This document shows, piece after piece, positions 1 through 5,654 of a DNA stretch of 5,768 nt. Within the stretch, counting starts at the first letter, position 1. Every line of letters starts with the position of its first letter. The translations under genes were made by a program, and so were the position numbers. Below the pieces are notes generated by a model. That model was not told where the DNA came from. It saw nothing but the letters and a program-made list of their open reading frames with translations, and did no database searches. The DNA is from Cocleimonas sp. (GTDB taxonomy: Bacteria; Pseudomonadota; Gammaproteobacteria; Thiotrichales; Thiotrichaceae), in assembly GCA_023145535.1 (NCBI GenBank), contig JAGLDQ010000015.1:1-5768 (forward strand), read 5' to 3'.

Positions 1-1278
1 ATTCCTGCTAGAATTATTGTTGGCATGTTGGTGGATCGTCTTGGCCCAAAGATTATGTTTAGCAGTATTTTAATCTTAGGCGGCTCGATTAGTATTGCGT
101 TTGCATGGGCGAATAGTTACGAAACCTTATCCATTTTACGTTTTCTATCGGGCTTTATTGGTGCAGGTTTTGTCGTTGGTATTCGCATGATTGGCGAATG
201 GTTTCCTGCGCGCCAAACCGGCATTGCACAAGGTATTTACGGCGGGTGGGGTAATTTTGGCTCAGCAGGAGCAGCCCTAACGCTGCCCTTTATTGCCGTC
301 AGTATAGGCGGTGATGAAGGCTGGCGTTATGCCATCACTATAGCCAGCCTTGCTGCCATGTCTTATGGCGTACTCTATTATTTTTTAGTCAGTAACACGC
401 CTAAAGGCTCGACCTATTTTAAGCCTAAAAAAACAGGGGCGATGGAAGTCACCAGCGGCTTTGATTTAGTACTGTATATGTTAATGAATATACCGCTCTT
501 TCTAGCGTTAGCTGTCCTAACGTGGAAGCTCTCCCCCAATCAAATGGGGCTTATTTCAGAAGCCATGAGTTATGTGGTTTATGTGCTGCTTTTCGTTATT
601 TATATGATCCAAATTTGGAAAATATGGACGATAAATTCACATATTCTAAAAGAACCTGTGCCTGAAATGCAGCGTTATAAATTCAAACAAGTCGCTATTT
701 TAGACTGGGCGTATTTAGTCACCTTTGGCACAGAACTCGCCGTGGTGTCCATGCTAGCTATGTTCTATGTGGAATGGTTTGATTTACCCAAAGTAACCGC
801 CGCATTACTTGCAGGTACCTACCCTTTTATTAACCTCTTCGCACGTCCTGGAGGCGGCTGGATCAGTGATAAAATAGGGCGCAAACTTACCTTAATGATC
901 GCCTTTGCAGGGATTACTACCAGCTTCTTTATACTGGGTTTTGTGAGTAAGGAATGGTCGATTGTAATGGTCGTCGGGATGACTATTATCGGCGGGATCT
1001 TCTCCAAAGCAGGCTCTGGCGCAGTCTATGCGATGGTACCTTTAATCCAACGGCGCATGACAGGGCAAATTGCAGGCATGGCTGGTGCTTTTGGTAATGT
1101 GGGTGCTGTGATTTTTCTCACCACCAACTCACTCGTCACCTATGATCAATTCTTCTTCTTTATTAGTATCGTCTCTGCGACTGTCTTTGCCTTAATTGTT
1201 CTTTTTCTGGAAGAACCTAAAGGACAAATAGCTGAAGTAATGGCAGATGGAACGGTTGAGATGATTGATATTAAGTAA
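1..1278 (+). CDS. narK: NarK/NrtP-family nitrate/nitrite MFS transporter, 5'-truncated by the window edge
   Basis: Inner-membrane transporter of the nitrate/nitrite porter branch of the major facilitator superfamily, moving nitrate and/or nitrite across the cytoplasmic membrane. The frame is open from base 1, so the ATG at 25 is internal and the N-terminus and first helix lie outside the window. Numbering from the first codon, 425 residues are visible. The MFS loop GxLxDRxGxK follows helix 2 (residues 8-17). The two nitrate-signature segments are present: GGWGNFG (81-87) in helix 5 and AGAFGNVG (361-368) in helix 11. By alignment from memory, R4 (PARIIVG) and R282 (FARPGGG) match the two substrate-binding arginines of E. 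coli NarK (R89, R305). Wording such as GIYGGWGNFGSAG is closer to cyanobacterial NrtP than to E. coli NarK. Two extra hydrophobic stretches (about 156-175 and 190-209) lie between the two six-helix halves. Family assignment is firm; substrate direction and the exact symbol are inferred. Confidence 0.9.
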   Translation: MPARIIVGMLVDRLGPKIMFSSILILGGSISIAFAWANSYETLSILRFLSGFIGAGFVVGIRMIGEWFPARQTGIAQGIYGGWGNFGSAGAALTLPFIAVSIGGDEGWRYAITIASLAAMSYGVLYYFLVSNTPKGSTYFKPKKTGAMEVTSGFDLVLYMLMNIPLFLALAVLTWKLSPNQMGLISEAMSYVVYVLLFVIYMIQIWKIWTINSHILKEPVPEMQRYKFKQVAILDWAYLVTFGTELAVVSMLAMFYVEWFDLPKVTAALLAGTYPFINLFARPGGGWISDKIGRKLTLMIAFAGITTSFFILGFVSKEWSIVMVVGMTIIGGIFSKAGSGAVYAMVPLIQRRMTGQIAGMAGAFGNVGAVIFLTTNSLVTYDQFFFFISIVSATVFALIVLFLEEPKGQIAEVMADGTVEMIDIK

Positions 1279-1329
1279 GCAATGGGCGCGAAAAGTGGAG
1301 TAAACCTATTTCAAATAGTATCAATAATC

Positions 1330-1346
1330 GGTTTGGTTTGGTTTGG
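1330..1346. repeat. Short tandem repeat (GGTTT)3-GG
   Basis: Three consecutive GGTTT units followed by GG are directly visible in noncoding DNA 52 bases after the transporter stop codon. Pentamer tracts of this kind can vary in length by slippage. There is no coding frame or promoter here that such variation would clearly affect. Confidence 0.7.
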
Positions 1347-1483
1347 CTTCACTACCAAAATAGTAAGCTCATAGATTCAGATACCTGCCCCCCTCTGACT
1401 GCCCACCTTAAATTGATCGCCCATCCCTAAGTTTAATTTCAATCTCTAGATAAATGGGGCTTGAATTCAGAAAAGCATAACGC

Positions 1484-1517
1484 ATCTTAATATTTTCTTC
1501 AGAAAATATTGCAAGAT
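1484..1517. repeat. AT-rich inverted repeat (hairpin or operator)
   Basis: The core is a perfect 10-base inverted repeat, AATATTTTCT (1489-1498) and AGAAAATATT (1501-1510), around a 2-base centre. After a 2-base bulge (GC, 1511-1512) the repeat continues for five more pairs, ATCTT (1484-1488) with AAGAT (1513-1517), giving 15 paired positions. In RNA it would form a hairpin with a UUCA loop closed by C-G. The following bases are not a clear T run, so a standard rho-independent terminator for the upstream transporter gene is doubtful. It lies about 40 bases upstream of the candidate -10 of the next gene, a position also suited to a dimeric regulator site. Confidence 0.7.
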
Positions 1518-1557
1518 TAACTTGGTTGTTTTAATAGCATCTCAAGGCTATTGTGAT

Positions 1558-1563
1558 TATAAT
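1558..1563 (+). promoter_or_regulatory. Candidate sigma-70 -10 box for the receptor-like/lptE unit
   Basis: A perfect TATAAT hexamer sits 49 bases before the start codon at 1613. A TG lies just upstream, but one base too far away for a classical extended -10. No good -35 is found at 16-18 bases: the sequence at 1535-1540 is TAGCAT. If used, the promoter would start transcription near 1570 and would probably depend on an activator, which fits the inverted repeat at 1484-1517. In AT-rich noncoding DNA such a hexamer can arise by chance. Confidence 0.4.
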
Positions 1564-1573
1564 TTTGCGTTTT

Positions 1574-1596
1574 TTATGATTAATAAACAATCATAA
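1574..1596. promoter_or_regulatory. Inverted repeat TTATGATT-N7-AATCATAA, operator candidate
   Basis: Perfect 8-base arms at 1574-1581 and 1589-1596 flank a 7-base spacer. The site lies just downstream of the candidate -10 box and ends 4 bases before the Shine-Dalgarno sequence. A related half-site, TGATTAT, overlaps the -10 region (1554-1560). The spacing and position suit a repressor operator. As RNA it would form a weak AT-only stem in the 5' leader. The symmetry is directly visible; the regulator is unknown. Confidence 0.5.
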
Positions 1597-1600
1597 TATC

Positions 1601-1605
1601 AAGGA
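1601..1605 (+). promoter_or_regulatory. Ribosome-binding site of the receptor-like gene
   Basis: AAGGA lies 7 bases before the ATG at 1613. It supports that start codon, as does the signal peptide beginning immediately after it. The next in-frame methionine is residue 48, beyond the signal peptide. Confidence 0.8.
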
Positions 1606-1612
1606 CGATAAT

Positions 1613-2746
1613 ATGCTAAAAATACTTTCTCGCCCCTTCTTCTTAAGCGTCTTTGCTGGTTACTTAATACTAATAACACTTTCCACCTTCGCAAATGATG
1701 CGGCATCCAATGCCCCTTTAAAAGTGGGTATTAAACCCAGTGAACCTTGGGTTATGTACGATAAATCATTGCCTGAATCAGAGCGTCATCCGATTGGTTT
1801 TAGTATTGACTTGTGGAATAAGCTGGCTGAATCACTAGGGCGAAAAACAGAATGGGTCTACCATGATACGACACCCGATGTTATCAATAGCGCCTACGAG
1901 TCTAAGATAGACCTTGGTATTGCAGCAATTACAGTTTCGTCAGAACGTGAAAAACGCGTTGATTTCTCCAATTCCATGTATGAAACGGGATTGCAGATTA
2001 TGGTGTCGGCAGAAAATAATGACAGCAATCCATTAAGTATTTTAGTGGTTGAGTTAAAAAAACTATTGTCATGGACAGTCTTAGGCTGGCTACTGATTAT
2101 GCTGCTAATTACGACCCATATTCGTCTATTAGTTGATAGAGTCTCGGGAGATCATTTCTTTCCTCGCGGCTATTTTAAAGGAATCTATGAAACCTTATGG
2201 TGGGGAATCACCATGTTGGTAACGTGGGAGACACCACAAAGTAAAGGCTTAGCACGTGCTATTGACCTCTCATGGCACTTAATCGGTCTTATTGCGATGA
2301 GTATTATGACAGCAGTTGTTACCGCTGCACTTACATCGCAGGCAATTGTTGGTAGTATTCAGTCTGAAAAAGATCTACCAAGTAAACGCGTGGCGGCCGT
2401 AGCAACAGACGCACCTCGTCAATACTTGGAAGCTATTGGTGCAAATGTTGTTCCAGTGAAGAGTATCGAAGAAGGGATGAAATTATTGCGCGAAGAGGAT
2501 GTTGAGGCGTTAGTCCATGACGGCCCCCGCCTCTCCTATCTTGCAGGTAATATCAACAAGAAAGAAAAGAAAAATATTTTCTATGTATTGCCCGCTGTTT
2601 TTAACGCTCAAAATTATGGCATTGTTTTACCGCATAACTCACCCTTGCGCGAACCGATTAATAAAGTGTTGTTAAAATTAAGAGAGTCTAAGGGTCTGGA
2701 AGATAGTTTTCATGAGACATTACGTAAAAAATGGATTCCAAAATAA
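1613..2746 (+). CDS. Ionotropic glutamate receptor-like protein (periplasmic ligand-binding domain split by a pore module) with a non-GYGD pore
   Basis: Predicted ligand-gated channel or sensor of the inner membrane, 377 residues, with the domain order of the cyanobacterial receptor GluR0. Residues 1-27 look like a signal peptide (cleavage after TFA). Residues 35-133 form the first half of a type-3 solute-binding domain, 152-173 the first membrane helix, about 190-209 a re-entrant pore loop, 219-243 the second helix, and 244-377 the second half-domain. There is no third helix after the binding domain, as in GluR0. R112 in the SEREKRVDFS segment matches the arginine that holds the ligand alpha-carboxylate in this family. 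D303 in VEALVHDGP is positioned like the acidic residue that holds the amino group, so an amino-acid ligand is plausible. The pore reads TMLVTWETPQS (200-210), with no TVGYGD. An ABC-transporter binding protein is ruled out by the two internal helices. Ligand, ion selectivity and physiological role are unknown. Confidence 0.85.
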   Translation: MLKILSRPFFLSVFAGYLILITLSTFANDAASNAPLKVGIKPSEPWVMYDKSLPESERHPIGFSIDLWNKLAESLGRKTEWVYHDTTPDVINSAYESKIDLGIAAITVSSEREKRVDFSNSMYETGLQIMVSAENNDSNPLSILVVELKKLLSWTVLGWLLIMLLITTHIRLLVDRVSGDHFFPRGYFKGIYETLWWGITMLVTWETPQSKGLARAIDLSWHLIGLIAMSIMTAVVTAALTSQAIVGSIQSEKDLPSKRVAAVATDAPRQYLEAIGANVVPVKSIEEGMKLLREEDVEALVHDGPRLSYLAGNINKKEKKNIFYVLPAVFNAQNYGIVLPHNSPLREPINKVLLKLRESKGLEDSFHETLRKKWIPK

Positions 2747-2758
2747 AGTGTAAAAAAT

Positions 2759-3256
2759 ATGAAAAAAAATAGTGTGTCGATCACTTTTATTCTTTTCGTC
2801 CTGTTGTTATTGCAGTCTTGTTCCAATAGTGGCTTTCATTTACGTGAAAGCACCTCGCTATCAGGCATTTACAAAAAAATAGCCGTGCAAGGTTTAGAAG
2901 AAAAATCCGATTTATATACTACACTGGAAGAGGCTATTAGCGATGCAGGAGGGAATGTTGTTCCTCTCGAACTGGCCAGCTCGACGATTGTACTTAGTCA
3001 CCTCAAGGAAGATAAAAGAATTATCGCCTACACCAGCCAAAGAGTCGCGCGTGAGTACAGCGTCTACTTACATTTTGACTACCAGATCAAAGTGGATAAA
3101 AAATTAAAAAAACGCCTGATAAGGCTAGATAAAACGTTAATTTATGATGCTAATTTTGTATTAGGTAAAGCAGAGGAAGAGCAGCGTATTCAGCAGTCAT
3201 TACGCGAAGAAGCAGCACGTTTGATCCTACTTCGTTTACGCTATAGTCAACATTAA
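2759..3256 (+). CDS. lptE: LptE-like LPS-assembly outer-membrane lipoprotein
   Basis: LptE plugs the LptD barrel and helps deliver lipopolysaccharide to the outer leaflet of the outer membrane. The 165-residue protein has a lysine-start hydrophobic signal and a lipobox LLQSC, making C21 the lipidated residue; S22 is compatible with outer-membrane sorting. The family hallmark GFHLR is at 25-29. The AREYSVYLHFDYQI strand (97-110), the KTLIYDANFVLGK segment (125-137) and the EEEQRIQQSLREEAARLILLRL helix end (from 139) match the family pattern of tyrosine-rich strand, YDxxxVL and C-terminal EExRxDAARxLLxRL. Two points differ: the hallmark is usually CGFHLRG directly at the cysteine, but here SNS separates them and the last G is E. 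LptE is commonly encoded between leuS and holA; neither is here, so this could be a relocated gene or a second copy. The Shine-Dalgarno is weak. The 12-base gap to the receptor-like gene suggests co-transcription. Confidence 0.82.
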   Translation: MKKNSVSITFILFVLLLLQSCSNSGFHLRESTSLSGIYKKIAVQGLEEKSDLYTTLEEAISDAGGNVVPLELASSTIVLSHLKEDKRIIAYTSQRVAREYSVYLHFDYQIKVDKKLKKRLIRLDKTLIYDANFVLGKAEEEQRIQQSLREEAARLILLRLRYSQH

Positions 3257-3294
3257 AGATCAAATAACATCTTGGCAATCGATAAGACTTTGTA

Positions 3295-3449
3295 CGAGTA
3301 CAGCACCGCTAAGTTCAGCTAAATAACGAGTGATGATTAGTGTTTACTAATAAGGCCAAAAATGGCAGGACTCCCGCAACATTTTTCAATGTAGCCTGTG
3401 AGAGTTGAGACCTCACGTTATTCGTTGAACTTGGCAGATGCTGTACTCG
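3295..3449 (+). promoter_or_regulatory. Highly structured leader upstream of sucC: long closing stem plus three hairpins (candidate cis-regulatory RNA)
   Basis: The arms 3295-3328 and 3416-3449 pair in four blocks: 3295-3305 with 3439-3449 (11 perfect pairs), 3308-3317 with 3426-3435 (10, one U-G), 3318-3319 with 3424-3425 (one G-U), and 3322-3328 with 3416-3422 (7). That is about 30 pairs over 34-base arms. The enclosed 87 bases contain three further hairpins in series: 3336-3341/3346-3351 (6 pairs, loop GTTT); 3353-3356/3394-3397 enclosing 3358-3364/3380-3386 (7 pairs) and a small GC tip; and 3398-3402/3412-3416 (5 pairs, sharing its last base with the closing stem). The result is a four-way-junction shape ending 37 bases before the sucC start. 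Both non-Watson-Crick pairs inside the stem are G-U only when read on the + strand. The pairing is seen; function as a riboswitch-like leader is inferred. A miniature transposable element with inverted ends is the main alternative. Confidence 0.6.
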
Positions 3450-3451
3450 CC

Positions 3452-3474
3452 TTTTGTTGAGGACAATAACAAAG
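3452..3474 (+). promoter_or_regulatory. Small hairpin next to the sucC ribosome-binding site
   Basis: TTTTGTT (3452-3458) can pair with AACAAAG (3468-3474), one pair being T-G, leaving a 9-base loop that contains GAGGA. It ends one base before the AAAGGA Shine-Dalgarno (3475-3480). It is weak (mostly A-T) but lies between the long structured element and the start codon, where a shift in folding could change ribosome access. Confidence 0.4.
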
Positions 3475-3480
3475 AAAGGA
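3475..3480 (+). promoter_or_regulatory. Ribosome-binding site of sucC
   Basis: AAAGGA lies 6 bases before the ATG at 3487, a good Shine-Dalgarno with good spacing. The start is confirmed by the MNLHEYQAK N-terminus typical of SucC. Confidence 0.85.
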
Positions 3481-3486
3481 TAAAAA

Positions 3487-4650
3487 ATGAATTTACACGA
3501 ATACCAAGCAAAAGCACTTTTTGGTGATTATGGCTTGCCTGTACCCGTTGGTAAGATGGCAACCTCAGCAAGTGAGGTAGAAAAAATAGCTAACGCGTTA
3601 AGCACAGATAAGATCGTTGTTAAAGCCCAAGTTCATGCAGGAGGCCGTGGTAAGGCTGGCGGTGTAAAACTATTTGAGTCTGCTTCTGAAGCAAAACAGT
3701 TTGCAAGTGACTTATTAGGCACTCACCTAGTCACCTTTCAAACAGATGCTCAAGGCCAACCCATTAACCGCATTTTAGTTGAAGAAGTGTGTCATATTGA
3801 GCGCGAGCTTTATCTTGGTGCTGTACTAGATCGCGCCGCACGTCGCGTCACTATCATGGCCTCCACAGAAGGCGGCATGAATATTGAAGAAGTGGCCACG
3901 CAGACACCTGAGAAAATTCTTAAAATACAAATCAATCCAATCACAGGCGTAATGCCCTTTCAATGCCGTGAATTAGCCTTTGGATTAGGGCTTAAAGGCG
4001 CGCAAATAAAGCAGTTTGGTCAGATTTTAATGGGGCTAGGTAAGCTGTTTATAGAAAAAGATTTATCCTTAGTTGAAATCAACCCTTTAGTGGTCACCAA
4101 AGCGGGGGATTTACTCTGTTTGGATGGCAAGATTAATATCGATGGTAGTGCATTGTTTCGTCACCCAGATTTAGCCAAACTTCAAGATGAGAGCCAAGAA
4201 GATGCGCGTGAATTACGTGCCGCAAAATGGGATCTAAACTACGTTGCACTTGATGGCAATATTGGCTGCATGGTTAATGGCGCAGGTTTGGCAATGGGGA
4301 CAATGGATATTATTAAGCTACAAGGCGGTGACCCTGCTAATTTCTTAGATGTAGGCGGCGCAGCAACGGCTGAGCGCGTTGCCGAAGCGTTTAAAATCAT
4401 TCTATCGGACGACAAGGTAAAAGGTATTCTCGTTAATATCTTTGGCGGCATTGTACGCGGCGACTTAATTGCAGAGGGAATCATCACCGCCATAAAAGAA
4501 GTCAATATTAGCGTTCCTGTGGTGGTGAGACTAGAAGGAAATCATGCACCCGAAGGCACCGCGTTACTAAATGAAAGTGGATTAGATTTGATTAGCGCAA
4601 CGGATTTAACCGATGCAGCCAATAAAATTATAGCGGCAGTAGGAAAGTAA
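3487..4650 (+). CDS. sucC: Succinyl-CoA synthetase (ADP/GDP-forming) beta subunit
   Basis: Beta subunit of the TCA-cycle enzyme that interconverts succinyl-CoA and succinate with formation of ATP or GTP in the cytoplasm. At 387 residues it matches the E. coli protein in length and numbering through most of the chain. The N-terminal ATP-grasp domain (about 1-238) shows K46, the glycine-rich GRGKAGG loop (53-59) and the metal ligands E197, N199 and D213. P20 is kept at the position that influences nucleotide choice in E. coli. The C-terminal ligase domain (about 239-387) contains GNIGCMVNGAGLAMGTMD, NFLDVGG and NIFGGIVRGD. The only notable change is G325 in place of the E. coli cysteine in IVRCD; it is not a known catalytic residue. 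The serine-cycle homologue malate-CoA ligase (MtkA) is less likely, since the NIFGGIVR and QPDL-like segments follow SucC. sucAB are not upstream, so this is a stand-alone sucCD unit with its own leader. Confidence 0.97.
   Translation: MNLHEYQAKALFGDYGLPVPVGKMATSASEVEKIANALSTDKIVVKAQVHAGGRGKAGGVKLFESASEAKQFASDLLGTHLVTFQTDAQGQPINRILVEEVCHIERELYLGAVLDRAARRVTIMASTEGGMNIEEVATQTPEKILKIQINPITGVMPFQCRELAFGLGLKGAQIKQFGQILMGLGKLFIEKDLSLVEINPLVVTKAGDLLCLDGKINIDGSALFRHPDLAKLQDESQEDARELRAAKWDLNYVALDGNIGCMVNGAGLAMGTMDIIKLQGGDPANFLDVGGAATAERVAEAFKIILSDDKVKGILVNIFGGIVRGDLIAEGIITAIKEVNISVPVVVRLEGNHAPEGTALLNESGLDLISATDLTDAANKIIAAVGK
4641..4647 (+). promoter_or_regulatory. Ribosome-binding site of sucD inside the end of sucC
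   Basis: AGGAAAG lies within the last codons of sucC (Gly-Lys), about 5-8 bases before the sucD ATG at 4653. With only 2 bases between the sucC stop and the sucD start, the two subunits are probably translationally coupled, which helps equal production of a 1:1 complex. Confidence 0.8.
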
Positions 4651-4652
4651 AG

Positions 4653-5525
4653 ATGAGCATACTAATTAATAAAGATACGAAAGTCATTTGTCAGGGGTTC
4701 ACAGGCAAACAAGGTACTTTTCACTCCGAACAAGCCATTGAATATGGTACAGAAATGGTAGGAGGCGTAACACCGGGCAAAGGCGGACAAACACACCTTA
4801 ACTTGCCCGTCTTTAATACCGTAAAAAATGCAGTGGCTGAAACACAAGCGAGTGCCAGTGTCATTTATGTTCCCGCCCCCTTTTGTAAAGACTCTATTAT
4901 AGAAGCCGCCGAAGCAGGTATTGAACTCATTGTTTGTATTACAGAAGGCATTCCCGCACTGGATATGCTCGAAGCAAAAATGATTGTTGATAGCTATGGC
5001 CTACGCTTAATAGGCCCTAACTGCCCTGGTATTATTACCCCTGATGAATGCAAAATAGGCATTATGCCAGGCGCAATCCATCAAGCAGGTAAAGTAGGAA
5101 TTATCTCGCGCTCAGGGACATTAACCTATGAATGCGTAAAACAAACCTCCGATCTAGGCTTTGGACAAAGTACCTGTATTGGTATTGGTGGTGATCCTAT
5201 TCCTGGTACTAACTTCATCGATGCCTTAGCACTCTTTGAACAAGATCCGCAGACTGAAGCGATTCTAATGGTGGGTGAAATTGGCGGCACAGCCGAAGAA
5301 GAAGCCGCAGAATTTATTCAAAGCAACGTGACTAAACCCGTGGTGGCTTATATTGCAGGGGTAACTGCGCCTAAAGGCAAGCGCATGGGACATGCTGGTG
5401 CAATTATTGCGGGTGGTAAAGGGACTGCAAATGAGAAATTTGCTGCACTGGAAGCGGCAGGCGTACACACAGTCCGCTCACCCGCCGAATTAGGCAAAGG
5501 GGTTGCTGAGGCTACGCGTTGGTAG
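4653..5525 (+). CDS. sucD: Succinyl-CoA synthetase alpha subunit
   Basis: Alpha subunit, which binds CoA and carries the phosphohistidine intermediate that transfers phosphate between succinyl-phosphate and the nucleotide held by SucC. It has 290 residues, one more than E. coli SucD, and resembles it throughout. The N-terminal CoA-binding Rossmann domain shows VICQGFTGKQGTFH (11-24) and GGVTPGKGG (37-45). The C-terminal ligase domain shows GPNCPG with C124, SRSGTLTYE (152-160), GIGGDPIPGTNF (177-188), the glutamate E209 of VGEIGG, and the active-site H247 in KRMGHAGA; these correspond to Glu208 and His246 of the E. coli mature numbering. The C-terminus (RSPAELGKGVAEATRW) departs from E. coli, which is usual for this tail. 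The start is fixed by MSILI and by tight coupling to sucC. Confidence 0.97.
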   Translation: MSILINKDTKVICQGFTGKQGTFHSEQAIEYGTEMVGGVTPGKGGQTHLNLPVFNTVKNAVAETQASASVIYVPAPFCKDSIIEAAEAGIELIVCITEGIPALDMLEAKMIVDSYGLRLIGPNCPGIITPDECKIGIMPGAIHQAGKVGIISRSGTLTYECVKQTSDLGFGQSTCIGIGGDPIPGTNFIDALALFEQDPQTEAILMVGEIGGTAEEEAAEFIQSNVTKPVVAYIAGVTAPKGKRMGHAGAIIAGGKGTANEKFAALEAAGVHTVRSPAELGKGVAEATRW

Positions 5526-5586
5526 TGGTGCTAAAGAACGTACACGAAATAACTTACCGATCTCTAACTTGCTTTTTTGCCCCAGC

Positions 5587-5641
5587 TTGAATGATCTCAT
5601 TCGTTGCGTAGAGTGACTATGCGCCTCATGAGTTCATCCAA
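5587..5641. repeat. Long imperfect hairpin downstream of sucD
   Basis: ATGATCTCAT (5591-5600) pairs with ATGAGTTCAT (5628-5637) at 9 of 10 positions. Beyond one mismatch the stem continues with TTG (5587-5589) and CAA (5639-5641). Inside, GCGTAG (5606-5611) pairs with CTATGC (5617-5622) around an AGTGA loop. There is no T run directly after it, so it is not a textbook terminator. It could protect the 3' end of the sucCD transcript, act as an atypical terminator, or be a copy of a dispersed palindromic repeat. Confidence 0.6.
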
Positions 5642-5654
5642 TCTGAAACAAAAA

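Larger units (their letters stand above)
1279..1612. other. Intergenic region between the transporter and receptor-like genes
   Basis: This 334-base gap shows no convincing coding frame on either strand. From left to right it holds a short palindrome (CTATTT-C-AAATAG, 1306-1318), a GGTTT tandem tract (1330-1346), a C-rich patch with a run of six or more C (around 1387-1393), a strong AT-rich inverted repeat (1484-1517), a TATAAT hexamer (1558-1563), and a second inverted repeat (1574-1596) just before the ribosome-binding site. ATGGGCG at 1282-1288 and CGCCCAT at 1418-1424 are complementary, but at this distance that may be chance. No GC-rich hairpin followed by a T run is seen after the transporter stop codon, so its terminator is not identified. 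Confidence 0.7.

Noticed and set aside
1413..1427. FNR-type site (TTGAT at 1413-1417) that might control anaerobic genes.
   Set aside because: The second half-site is not ATCAA at the required 4-base spacing.
3272..3298. Promoter for sucC with TTGGCA (3272-3277) as -35.
   Set aside because: No sequence at 15-19 bases downstream matches TATAAT better than three of six, so I could not support it. The sucC promoter remains unidentified.
3308..3435. Integron attC-like site: GTTGAAC (3424-3430) fits the GTTRRRY core and faces a near-matching partner across a folded spacer.
   Set aside because: The partner core has a mismatch, the pairing continues 11 more perfect pairs outside the supposed ends, and there is no cassette gene or integrase nearby. 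The core match is short enough to be chance.
3487..5525. Malate-CoA ligase (MtkAB) of the serine cycle instead of succinyl-CoA synthetase.
   Set aside because: Both proteins match E. coli SucC/SucD motif by motif, including NIFGGIVR and MSILINKDTKVICQGFTG, and no serine-cycle genes are adjacent.
5573..5578. Run of six T after sucD as a rho-independent terminator.
   Set aside because: No stable GC-rich hairpin lies directly upstream on the + strand, and CC follows soon after; the required stem is missing.
3420..5606. ATTCGTTG shared by the sucC leader (3420-3427) and the hairpin after sucD (5599-5606), suggesting related repeats.
   Set aside because: A shared 8-mer between two regions of about 230 bases is expected roughly once by chance, and the surrounding sequences do not align.
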